A DNA stretch of 64,000 nt from Sesamum alatum (Eukaryota; Streptophyta; Magnoliopsida; Lamiales; Pedaliaceae). Made by a program: the position numbers and the translations under genes. The notes under the pieces are model-generated. The model did no database searches. It was not told where the DNA came from and saw only the letters and a program-made list of their open reading frames with translations. This document shows positions 21,165 to 31,054 of this stretch, in pieces. The stretch spans positions 29,852,479 to 29,916,478 of the forward strand of contig JACGWO010000005.1 in NCBI GenBank assembly GCA_034509735.1, read 5' to 3'. Numbering within the stretch: position 1 is the stretch's first letter; each line of letters begins with the position of its first letter.

Positions 21165-22148
21165 GGGCCCTTGAGAGAAGGCACTAGCCTTGACTTCCTG
21201 TGTAGCCGCAGGGATCTCCAAGGCCGCAGTATTGAATCGGTGCAGACATTTGCTCAAGGATTCGAAGTCCTTCTGCCAGACGGTAAAGAGGCTCAGAGGG
21301 GTTGCGCAATGCTTCCTGCTGCTGACGAATTAGTGCAAGAATAGCGAACGAAACTCCTGAAAGCTTCTCAGCAACCCAGCTGGCAATTGGCTAAACCATT
21401 GTTGGGTCGCCATGGCGAAGGTAGTCATGAACACCCGACACTTGATCCCATTGGTGTACCGATAGAACAGGGTTGCGTTCTCGAATCGGGATAGATGCTC
21501 TTGAGGGTCAGTAGTGCCATCATATTCTGCAATGGATGGAGTCTTATAGTTAGGAGGGAGGTCATCAGCTATGACTCCTTCGCTGAAAGGAACACCACCC
21601 TGTGTCTCTAAGGGGACTCCTATCACTCTATGTTGAACGTCTTGCAGGCTCTTCTGCAAGAATTCCAATTGAGCCTCTTAGTGGGGAAGAACTTCCATCT
21701 GTGCCGGGGAGCAGGAACAACCTCCTCCCACGGCCCTAGTGGAGCCTCCGTGTGGGGAGGACTCCCTCACCTTCTGCTGGTCCTTCCATCACCAGGGGGG
21801 CCCTTGAAGCCTAGGGGTCGCTGTTGCCAAGGTAGCAAGGTTGGCAGTCGCTATGTGCTCTCTGATGGCAGCCATGATCATCCGTTGAAGTGTTACCATC
21901 AGGCCAGGGGACACTCTATCTGAGGAGGTGTCCAAAGAGGTGCTATCTCGAGAGGGATTTGAAGGGAGATCGAGGGACCCCCAAGGCCCTGCTTCAGTAC
22001 GCACAGTGGACGCCAAAGGTGTGCCCGTTACCACCTGCAAGGACTGGGGCTCAGCGGCGGCGTCTATTCCCTTTTGCTTGTCTAATGCGGCGTTGGGAGT
22101 TTCCATTGTTCTCAGGTATTGATTTGGTGTTTCCCCAGACGGCGCCAA
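21165..22148 (-). pseudogene. Gypsy G2 gag
   Basis: The N-terminal frame (from 22148) is a low-complexity leader of gag. A second frame (21668-21330) holds the Retrotrans_gag core: PSIAEYDGTTDPQEHLSRFE, FMTTFAMATQQWFSQLP and SFQEFRSLFLHQ. Across a frameshift near 21340 it continues as SLFTVWQKDFESLSKCLHRF and ALEIPAATQEVKA down to about 21165. Gag assembles the particle. The C-terminal knuckle is missing at the junction. Confidence 0.8.
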
Positions 22149-22149
22149 C
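22133..22149 (-). other. Gypsy G2 primer-binding site
   Basis: On minus this reads GTTGGCGCCGTCTGGGG immediately inside the LTR end, the same type of site as in G1. Confidence 0.75.
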
Positions 22150-22938
22150 TGATGTGAGCAAAAAAGTGCTCAATCAAAGTTGTCTTCTTAGACTTTGAAC
22201 GAAGTGGGCCTAAATTTTGCAAATTTGGACAGGGAACCTGCAAAAAAAAAAAAAAATATTAGCACTCCAACGCTCAAGTCAGTAAACAATTGTGGAATGA
22301 ATAAACTTGAATGCGAGAAGATTTTAATGAGAATAATGAGCATCAAGCGTGCAAAGAGCAATTTAAAGAGAAATTTGCAGATTTAAAAAGTGGAAAAAAT
22401 GTTACTCGTCCAACCAAGGGGCTGGTATTTATAAAGAGTGTCCCTTGAAGTAGAGGAATCCCGGGGGGGGGGGGGAGAAGGGGTGTAGGACTCCTCGGGG
22501 ATTAGCTGGGGCCTCCCTAGAGTCCTACCCAGAATGGCCTCCTAGAAAGGAAGATTTGGTTGTGAGATCTGCCTTAAATAGGGGGGATATTTGGATAATC
22601 TTTATCTGGTTGACCAAGTCTTATTTTTTCCTCCGAGAGTCCTTCCTCCGCATGCCTCCTTTCCTGGGCCTGGATGGGCTTCTCTTACGTGCTTCTCCTT
22701 CCGAACTATAGATGGGCTTCCTTCGTGAATCCTTTCCTCCTGGGCCTCTTCCCTCTGTACGGGCCTTGCTCCCTCCCTTGACCAGGGCTCGGCCTGCCCC
22801 TCTGAATGGGCTTGGTGTTGGATTCCACAGGCGGGCCAAGGGGACTGTTGGGCCACTCTCATTTGGGCTCGCCCCTTAGAGATGGGTCCTTCTAACGTTT
22901 TGGGCCATGTGCATGAGCCGACCATTTTAGACATATCA
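22150..22938 (-). repeat. Gypsy G2 5' LTR
   Basis: 789 bases bounded on plus by TGATGTGAGC and GACATATCA. In reverse it matches the G3 LTR and the solo LTR. It contains homopolymer runs (A15 near 22240, G12 near 22465) and a TATA-like TTTATAAATACC near 22428 (minus). Confidence 0.75.
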
Positions 22939-23206
22939 ATATTATTGATCTAATTCACAGATTTTCTAAAACTTTTAATTTACACGTAATCTAAAATTCT
23001 TATAAAATATAGCTTAATTAAGTCCTAATTAAATTAAACCCGTGCCATGCACAAAAAATTTATTTAATATATATATATATTATTAAAGTTGTCTACTCAT
23101 TGTCGCGTGCAGTTAGAATACAAATCCATAGGAATGTTTCCTTTAATAATGGGAATAAATTGCCAACCAATCGAAAGATTGATTTTTAACTCCCCTCAAA
23201 TATCAC
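22939..23206. other. Spacer with possible Helitron 3' relic
   Basis: AT-rich and non-coding. On minus the hairpin GTGC-ATG-GCAC followed by GGG (about 23038-23054) resembles the 3' end of a plant Helitron. No 5' terminus was found, so this stays uncertain. Confidence 0.3.
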
Positions 23207-23315
23207 AACTTATTTAATATATTAATATTAAAATAAAAGAATTAATAATAATACTAAAATATTTATATTAACAAACATGGTGCAAGTCGAACTCAAGAAG
23301 TTCGACTTCATTAAT
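23207..23315 (+). repeat. MULE left terminal inverted repeat
   Basis: Pairs with the reverse complement of 27054-27162: shared TTAATATATTAATAT, TAATACTAAAATATTTA and TGGTGCAAGTCGAACTCAAG. The block CTTGAGTTCGACTT recurs at about 23300, 23357 and 23415 as subterminal repeats. Confidence 0.75.
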
Positions 23316-23703
23316 TTTCTTTTTTTTTTTTAGTTAAAGGCAAAGTCTTACTCCTTGAGTTCGACTTCTGTACTTCTTCTTTTTTTAATTTTTGATTGAA
23401 AGTGTAACTCCTTGAGTTCGACTTTCATTTTTTTAAAATTTTAATACAATGTTAATAATATGTAATTTAGGTTATATTAATATGTATACATTTACAGTAT
23501 ACATTTAAATTTATAATATGTATATATAATTCAAACAATACAATGTTAATTTTAAGTAATAATTTAATAATTACACCAAAAAATTATAACTACCTAAAAA
23601 AAATTAAAAATTAATTTATTGAAAAATACAATAAACTATTATAAATATTATTATCCTATATGACCCCTCACTAACGCATCAACTTGTCTTGAATGACCCC
23701 CAT

Positions 23704-25240
23704 TTATTGTGATTGTTGCCTTTCCTGCATTTGTGGCCAATCCATCTCATTGTGAATACATGATGTTTGACTTCTATTAGAACGAATGATGCCACGAAGA
23801 GTAGTGTTATGGACCAACTCAAATTTTGGAACATCCCAATAATCTTCCACCGTCAAAGGATGAAAAGACTTAAAATATGTCCTTTTGTAAGCCATTAAAT
23901 CGTAATAATCCTTAACCATTGATGTGGCACTAATTTTATATGCAACTCATACCTTTTGAGCATGTGAATACGGGATGCCAAATTGACTCCATTTGCCACA
24001 TGAACATTCTCATGTGGCAATTTTCACGATGTGAGTGTTGAATCCATGTCTCGTCTGACGCTTTGTTACAACCGAGGCAGACTTTTGATACTGGTTGTAT
24101 CTCGTCACACCATGTTCAATACTTTTTTCCAACCAACATTTTTGGAAAATTTGTATGCATAGTCCGTCTATAGTTGATTGTTGCTTAACATAACACTACT
24201 CTTTGTAATCCTCTCACGAAAATAGTGGACTGAACAAGTAAACGTTATTTCCACTATTGCAGTCACAGGCAAGCGGCGAGCCCCTTTCAAAACTTCATTG
24301 ATGCACTCTAACAAGTTGGTTGTGAGAATTCCACACCACCATCCGCCTTCGTGAGAACCTGTCAATTTTTCCTTTTCAATCCGATCTAAGTACACAAACG
24401 CTTCAAACTTGTGCGCCTTTATCTCGTCCATGGTTCGATTGAACTTTCTTATTTGATATTCAGAACCAACTCTCCAACAAAGATCCTTCAATTGCACATT
24501 CTTGTAATGATTGTTGAAATTAGAACATACGTGCCTCAAGCAATATCTGTGAACTTTCTAGGGTGGCACAAAATTCGGAATTGCAGTTACTGCTCGAATG
24601 AGACCAGAATGACGGTCCAAAATAAGGCACGTCCTAGACCGGTCTTCTATAATATATTTGCTCAATATTTAAAGAAACCAGGTCCAAGATAATTCATATT
24701 CTTCATCGATAATAGCAAACGCAAGAGGAAGTACCTGTTGATTCCCATCCATGGCAAATGCAATCAACATTTTGTGCTTGTACTTTGTGTATAAGTGTGT
24801 TCCATCTACACTGACGACATTGTGGCAGAATCAGAAGCCTTCGATACACGGTTTGAATGCCCAGAAGACGTACTTTATCACATATGCATTGCTTGACTGT
24901 TGAAAGTATTTATGCTCCCATTCAACAATCGTTCCTTCATTATACTTTTGGAGACCTCCCATGTAACTTGGTAGCTTCTGAACTGAACTCTCCCATGTGC
25001 CATAAACAATTTCACTGGTCATCCTCAAACTGTACCATGCCTTTTAGTATGGTCTGTCGAACCTTGTATGATCCTTTACAGTTTGTATGACATGTTTGAT
25101 TCCATATACGGGTCGCATTTTACCTGCCTCAATAGCAAGGAAGCAACATACCTTCTGTCTAAATTGCTATGTTCAAGGGACATATCGTTAATAACATATG
25201 TGTGGTTCAATTGGTTGAGTTCAATCAATGGTTCTTTTAG
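23704..25240 (-). pseudogene. MuDR-like (MURA) transposase
   Basis: On minus, a MuDR N-terminal region (NDMSLEHSNLDRRYVASLLL, YGTWESSVQKLPSYM) leads into the MULE DDE domain: first aspartate in VVSVDGTHLYTKYKHK, second in CLILDRHSGLIRAV, then CSNFNNHYKNVQLKDLCWRVGS and HEGGWWCGILTTNLLECINEVLKGARRLP. A SWIM zinc finger follows (WECSCGKWSQFGIPYSH); the third cysteine of the usual CxC..CxH pattern is tyrosine. The C-terminal DDYW-type motif is VEDYWDVPKFELVH. The enzyme would cut and paste the element. Frameshifts near 24560, 24830 and 25030 and several stops (also around 23940 and 24170) break it. Confidence 0.85.
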
Positions 25241-25260
25241 TGCAATTTGTCTAGAAGGCT

Positions 25261-25672
25261 TTTTTTTTTTTTTTTTGGTGCAATTCAGTTTTTTTGTTCA
25301 TGAATTTTTTACCTTTACAAAATTCATTTTGTTGTCTAACAATTTATTGTTATTAGACTCTCAATTTTTAGGTGAAAAAATGTAGTTGTAAGCCCTAGCT
25401 TCATTTCCCCAAAAGGAGACGTCCCCCCCCCCCCCCCCAAAAAAAAAGAGAAAAATCAGCCTTTAACGGCCAAGTAACTTTTTCGTTAAATATTTGACGG
25501 AAAAGTGACGTGGGACCAACATTGAGATTTTTTTTTAATATATGGGACTAAATGTGAGACCAGTCTAACATATGTGACTAAATTAAAACTGGGCCTATTT
25601 TATGGGATGAAAAATGCGATTTTTCCTAAATTTTAATTACCCACTAATTTAACATCTTTGCTTTTATTTCAG
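25261..25672. other. Noncoding insert between the two MULE genes
   Basis: Contains T16 (25261-25276), a C17/A9 run (about 25424-25447) and a block of the TTTAGTCCC type on minus (GGGACTAAATGTGAGACC, GTGACTAAATTAAAACTGGG on plus). It looks like a small independent transposon end inserted in the MULE, but no TIR partner was found. Confidence 0.4.
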
Positions 25673-26771
25673 TTTCAATAGCAGCCATACGAAATAAACT
25701 CGGATAACATTCTAGCCCACTCAGATGAGTTCAACCCCTAGTTATGGACATTAACATATCTTCTAATCTTTTATGCCATTGTGGAAATGTATCATCCCGA
25801 ATGGGTACTTCGCCAATTCAGAATGAGGTAAAATATTCCATAAATGTCCAGGCAGTCGGGACATCAGCCTCCATAACATCTCCCGTAGAGCACGTGGGGG
25901 CACAGACTGGGAGACTCATCACATAATATACGTTAGTAGATGGGATAAACGACATGAAATAATTGTGCGCCGACCACCTGTTTCCAACAGACGAGATCCA
26001 TAAAATGGATATTCGGATTGGTACAGTAGAATAACTCATCGATTCGTCTCATCATCTACTGATAGACGTGTAAAGAGTGGCAACCAACTGGGACATGCAC
26101 CAAGTAGAAAATATGTGGTATGTTGTGCAATAAAACATAATTCATGTTAGACACATTTTCTTTGGCTTATTAAATTCACTATTTTCAAATTGGTTGAGGA
26201 GCAATATGCACGGTCCCTTCAATTGAGTATACAACCTCGACCAAACACTTTCGAAAAGGCTATCCAAATGCTTGAGCGGGTTGAGATCGGATTAAATCAT
26301 GTTTGTGATATGCTTTCGTATCCTTTGACAGAGAATGTGCCAAAAGAACAAGCAGCTTCACAAGATAATGCTTCGTGCACGTCCTACAGACAAAGGAGAA
26401 GCAGTATAAGAATGTCTACAAGTTTAGTTAGAGGTAATGATACTGTTGGAGCAGATATAGCTGGTTCATCCACAATGCACACACCTCAACATGTATATCA
26501 AGATTGCTACGTGCCTTAGCTGCCCTAACAAAGTGATTGGTTTGATTCAGCTCCATACATGCCAAACCAACACGCTTATTATGGACAGGTTGATCTTGAC
26601 CTTGGCTTTGGCATGAGTCAAACATATGCACCAGAGTATAACATTTCACTAGTTCCTTTTTCATCATTTGGTGCATATCGTGATTATGGGGAGTCTAGTT
26701 CTGCAACATCATCAAGTCAGTTACATATAAATGCCAATAATGATGATAATGTGGAAGATGAACTAACATAA
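25673..26771 (+). pseudogene. Plant mobile domain (PMD) protein carried by the MULE
   Basis: After a clear 3' splice site (TTTTATTTCAG, ending 25672) the sequence encodes LLIFYAIVEMYHPEWVLRQF, the PMD core phrase (usual form HLPDRVLRQFG), and GYSDWYSRITHRF near 25990-26045, the typical C-terminal PMD phrase. A longer tail follows (EEQYARSLQLS, EKAIQMLERVEIG, then a Ser/Gln/Tyr-rich region) to TAA at 26769-26771. Stops and shifts at 25737, 25921-26035 and 26518 make it a pseudogene. PMD proteins (MAIN/MAIL family, PF10536) act in nuclear genome maintenance and transposon silencing in Arabidopsis, and PMD genes also occur inside plant transposons. Confidence 0.7.
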
Positions 26772-27053
26772 AGTATGGGCGAATAAATAAGAAGTCCTCG
26801 GCGCCAACGGCACCGACGCACTTGTTGACGGGCGGTCATTTTTAGGAATTGTAAGTACTATAATTTTTTGGTTTAAATATATTTTTTTTTGGTGTAAATA
26901 TAAATTTTTTGGTGTAACTTTTTAAATTATTAGTTAAAATTTAAATTGTTATATATAATATTAACGTAAAATATTATTAAAATTTAAAAAAAAATTAGAA
27001 GTCGAACTCAAGAGTTTGAATTCTAATTAAAAATTAAAAATTAAAATAAAATT

Positions 27054-27162
27054 CAGAAGTCGCACACCTTGAGTTCGACTTGCACCATTTTTGTTAATGT
27101 AAATATTTTAGTATTATTTTTGTTAATTTTTTTATTTTGATATTAATATATTAACTAAGCCC
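27054..27162 (-). repeat. MULE right terminal inverted repeat
   Basis: Inverse of 23207-23315 with scattered differences. It ends two to three bases before the flank AGATATCAC. Confidence 0.75.
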
Positions 27163-27168
27163 AGATAT

Positions 27169-28032
27169 CACTACAAAAAAATAAAAAATTTTGGATCAAT
27201 ATTTAAAACGATCTGCATTAAATTGGAAATTGGTTTGTAGTATTTGTAACGGACGTTGTGACGGCCAGGTTTTCATTCCTTACAATGTCTTTGCAAATAA
27301 TTTGTAACCGGTTTTGCAAAAGTTGTTCCTAATTTTAATCGGATATTGTAACGATGCAAAAAAACCATTACAATCTTTGACCGGTTAACGAAATTTACAT
27401 TGTAACTTCTTTTGGGACGGCATTAATTAAAAAAATTAGACCACGTGTTGGAACGGTTGTTGAAAAGTAATTGACATATTATGTGTATCGGTTTTAGTAC
27501 CTCATATTGTAAATTTTTTTGTAGCACGTGTTGTAACGGCAATTGTACCTCTTTTATGTAAGGTTTCTCTACCTTATTTTGTAAGAGTTGTTGTAATACT
27601 TCTTGTAATGGTGTTTGTACCTCTTTTAGGAACAACATGTGTAAACATCTAGCTGAGGATTTGTATCTCATTTTGGAGCGGGGATTGTTGTTGTCTTTTA
27701 ATCAGCTTTGTAATTTGATTGGGACGATTTTTGTAATTTTTTCCAGGATTTGTGCTGGTAAAGCGTATCCCAATAACCGAAACAAAAATCGTTATAAATA
27801 TAATATATTTTTTTAAACCAATATTTTAATAACATTTAAATATTTTTTTACATTTAAATTATTGTAATATTTTCTTTAAATTTTAAGTTACAAATGTTTT
27901 GTTGAATTTCTTAAATGATAAACATTTTAAATAAATTTTCTAGGAAGTAAATATTAATAATATAATTAACAAAATAAAAATAGTAAGAATCATATTTACA
28001 TATAACCTTTTTTAAAAAAAGTAAGAACATCC
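27169..28032 (-). repeat. CACTA-1 3' TIR and subterminal region
   Basis: After the CACTA terminus come many short TTGTAACGG / CCGTTACAA-type repeats (for example at 27246, 27290, 27386 and 27531). Such repeats are the usual binding sites of the CACTA DNA-binding protein. No coding frame is supported. Confidence 0.7.
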
Positions 28033-29532
28033 CTAATCTAGATCGGCCTCCCCATCAGCAGCGTTCGCATTGTCTTGTGCATCGCCTTCAGGGGTTTGGG
28101 GATCAGATGGAGGCTATGACGTTTGGGGCAACGGAGGGATGGGTACAGTGTTCATAATATGCTTTAGCATCTCCTTGATGGTCATGATCTGGTGATCGAG
28201 ATTTGGGCTTCCTGGTCGCGGTGGCGAAGGCGGTGTCATATGCAAGCAGCTGGGCTGTGATGATCCAGCTATTGTGTTGTGGAACTCAGAACCCAGACTG
28301 AAGACACGACCTCTCTTCTGGCCGCCCCCTGCCGACATCTACAACTGTTCTTCGATCATGATCACCGAGCCTTAAAAAGAGGCCAGAGGATCTTGCACAC
28401 CATTCAGTGCCTGGGCCTGTTGGTCTTGCAGCATCTTTTGGAAGATCTCCTGCAAAATGGATCAGCTAATTAGTAAAAAAAAATTTAAATTAATTAGAAT
28501 TGGAAATAAAAAATGTTACTATAAAAAACTTACTGTGACCTCCTCTGACATCGGGTTGTGCCTCCTGTCCGAGAACCGAAAAAATTATGTAAGTAATTAA
28601 TTAATCATAAAAGCTCTAAAAAAAAAATAAGAAGAAGTAACTTACCATCTTCTGTTTGTGCATGCCAACAGAGGATGATCCCCCGCGGTAGTTGGTAGCT
28701 ACTGCAACTGGGTTGGCCCCCCGGTTGGCCTTATTCTTGGCTGACCGCTTGGCCTTATTCTTGGCCGCCTCGTTCTTGAAGTCTTGGCTGGTCCAGTACT
28801 CCAGCAGCTACCGCTAAATCTAGTCGGCCAACCACAACGAGCTAGTTGAGCCTTGCGTTAGCGAATCGCTTCCGCAGGAATTTACTGGCCTGCATCTTGA
28901 AGACCTTGAACATTGATTTGTCGTCGCAATACCACCAATTAATAAACTACAAATTCACATAAGTAAAAATAAAATTATAAGTAATCGATAAAATACAAGT
29001 TTACATTTGAAATGTAATTAAAAATTTGTAGAATTCTTACCTTAAAATTATCGAACCAAAAGAGCTAGTGCTCTAGTCGAATCTACGATATAGGTCCCCA
29101 GGGATGAGGATAATGGTTGCCCACCATAGCATTGATTACGTCGTGGAAATCTCAATTCAATCTGAAAAAACAATTAAGTAATGAAAATACGAGTGGAAAA
29201 GTACAATGAAAATAATTTAACCAAAATTATTTCCATTACCTCGCATTGCGGAGGCTGATTTAGTGACGGACAGAATGTGGTGGTGGTGGTTCAGCCTAGG
29301 GCCAACAGGGAGCCCATGAACTGCTGGTCCCCACGTTCGATGACCCTACTATGGTCGGATCCACTGGTGGGGCCTGTGGCACGATGCAAGCTCCGGTGGT
29401 GGGGGTGGTAAGGATGGTCGGAATAGTACTTCTGCATCAACGACAGGAGTAATTAGGAATCGGCGAGCCATGACAGCGGCCACGACCATGGCGTCATTCA
29501 CGTCCTTGAGGGGGTAGACCACTGATCGTCAT
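28033..29532 (-). pseudogene. CACTA-1 ORF1 (Transposase_24-type protein)
   Basis: ATG at 29532 lies in the same context as the CACTA-2 ORF1 start (TATAGATC before ATG). The first exon is a degraded form of the Arg/Gly/Pro-rich N-terminus of CACTA-2 ORF1. The C-terminal exon reads GGGQKRGRVFSLGSEFHNT, matching the KNKGQVFGLGSEALG motif of the relative, then a Pro-rich stretch, IMTIKEMLKHIMNTV, and an acidic end DGEADLD with TAG at 28033-28035. There is an in-frame stop near 28110 and introns between exons. The protein is probably the element's DNA-binding accessory factor. Confidence 0.65.
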
Positions 29533-30553
29533 GGATCTATAACATGAAAATTACTGAAAATTTCATAAAATTACAAAAAAAAAATAATCAGAAATTATAG
29601 AAAATTAAAAATTACAGAATAGTCATATTTTCATAAATTTCAAAATTTATAAAAAGTTACAAAAAAGCCTTTTCAACATCTACATAAAATTAATTTCCCA
29701 ACATCGAAAAATCTGAAAAATTTGAGAACAATTCTAAAATTACAGAAAAAATCTGAAAAAATTCAGAAAATTCTAGTTTTTTATAAAAAAAATTCCAACA
29801 ATATTACACAATTTTCAGAAATCCAACATCAACATAAAATTATATAATTTTCAGAAATTCAATAAAATTCAGAATAAATCTAAAAAATTATAGAAAAAAA
29901 ATATCTTAAAGCATTCTGAAAATTTATGAAAATTTTGAACTCTTTGTAAAAAATTCCAAAAACATTACATAATTTTCAGAAAATGCAACATCAATATAGA
30001 ATTACATAATTCTCATAAATTCAATGAAATTCAGAAAAATTCTGGAAAATTAAGGAAAAAATATGAAAAAATTCTGAAATTTTTCAGCTTTTTGTAAAAT
30101 AATTGCAACAATATTTCACATTTTTTCCTAAAATATAGAAAATTAATAAATTACAGAATACAAAAAAATCAGGTTTTTATTTCCTAAACTTTAGAAAATT
30201 CAGAAATAATATATTCTAACACATAATATATGATCATCACCAGAAATACATAAGACAAAAAACCCAAAAATGACACAAAATAATATATTCTAACACATAT
30301 ATTCCAACCCAGAAAATAATAAACCCAAAAAAAATTACAGAAAATAATAAATCAAAAAAAAGAAAATATCTACTAACCTTGTACTGGTAGACACAAATGG
30401 TAGAAGGATGAGGAGGAGAAGGTGGAGGTAGACGAATGGGGAGGAGGAGGGGGAGGAGGCAGAGGCATACGGAGGAGGGGCAGCCAACGAGAGTGGAGTA
30501 GGGACGGTGGCAGCGATGGTGGTGGAAGAGGGGGTGGCGCGCGGGGGAGGGGG

Positions 30554-30556
<3 letters not shown>
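29533..30556 (-). other. CACTA-1 ORF1 leader intron and first exon
   Basis: Bases 29540-30330 are a long run of degenerate repeats built from AGAAAATT and TTCAGAAA (on minus AATTTTCT / TTTCTGAA). The equivalent intron of CACTA-2 (45970-46680 and 35580-35870) has the same composition. Bases 30380-30556 (minus) encode a Pro/Ser/Ala-rich 5' exon like that at 35330-35490. Confidence 0.5.

Positions 30557-30605
<49 letters not shown>
30557..30605. repeat. GA/CT microsatellite
   Basis: About 24 uninterrupted GA units. On minus it is CT-rich and occupies the 5' leader of CACTA-1 ORF1, the same position as the CT repeat of CACTA-2 at 35282-35325. Confidence 0.9.
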
Positions 30606-30609
<4 letters not shown>

Positions 30610-31042
30610 TTATGCTAAGTGTCATATTTTATATTAAAAATTTGGAATGACCATCTACTAAAAAAGCGGTTCCAACCACAAAAACGATGTCATTTGTACA
30701 TCACAACAACGACGTTCTGCTGCCAAGATGGCATCGTATAAATAAGCCTTATATATATCCGTACACAAAATCATTCCAATTAGAGTTCCAAAACTTTCCT
30801 ATATATATTTTTCCTAAATCTAAACGACATTGTATTGATAATCCGTATGCAAAGCCATTCCAAATTTGAATTAAACCGTTCTAAAGGGTATTCCAAATAA
30901 GAAAATATTTTTCAAAACAATTGATAAAATTTAATAAAAATCCTTATCAGACACGTTAATATTGAAGAAAATTATACAATGTGTGGAATAACACAATTGA
31001 AAATATAGAATATTTGGAAATGAGATTGATATAAGTTCACAA
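30606..31042 (-). other. CACTA-1 spacer upstream of the CT leader
   Basis: Contains GGAATGG / GGAACCG / TTCCAAA motif variants (30643-30900) that align with the second motif cluster of CACTA-2 (34880-35240). It ends exactly where the CACTA-2 terminus begins. Confidence 0.6.
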
Positions 31043-31054
31043 CACTACAAAAAG

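Larger units (their letters stand above)
21149..22938 (-). mobile_element. Gypsy G2, 5' half of a Ty3/gypsy element
   Basis: On minus from the right: LTR (22938-22150), PBS (22149-22133), gag (22148-about 21165). It meets G1 tail to tail at about 21149-21210, where both are truncated. Pol is entirely absent. The LTR belongs to the same family as G3 and the solo LTR. Confidence 0.8.
23207..27162 (-). mobile_element. MuDR-like element (MULE) with transposase and plant mobile domain genes
   Basis: Terminal inverted repeats of about 109 bases (23207-23315 and 27054-27162) enclose a MuDR-type transposase gene on minus and a plant-mobile-domain gene on plus, arranged tail to tail inside out. The flanks AAATATCAC (23198-23206) and AGATATCAC (27163-27171) could be a 9-base target duplication with one mismatch, the size normal for this superfamily; the right copy overlaps the first bases of the CACTA-1 terminus. 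Both genes are broken. Confidence 0.75.

Noticed and set aside
28279..28473. Plus-strand frame opposite CACTA-1 ORF1
   Set aside because: Antisense shadow; the minus strand carries the GRVFSLGSE motif.
30335..30637. Ser-Leu and Glu-Arg repeat proteins
   Set aside because: Translations of the CT/GA microsatellite; only the adjoining Pro-rich exon may be real.
31043..31054. CACTAC here as ordinary codons only
   Set aside because: About 20 bases match the reversed terminus at 49168, and the outer element is broken exactly at this base, so it is a true terminus.
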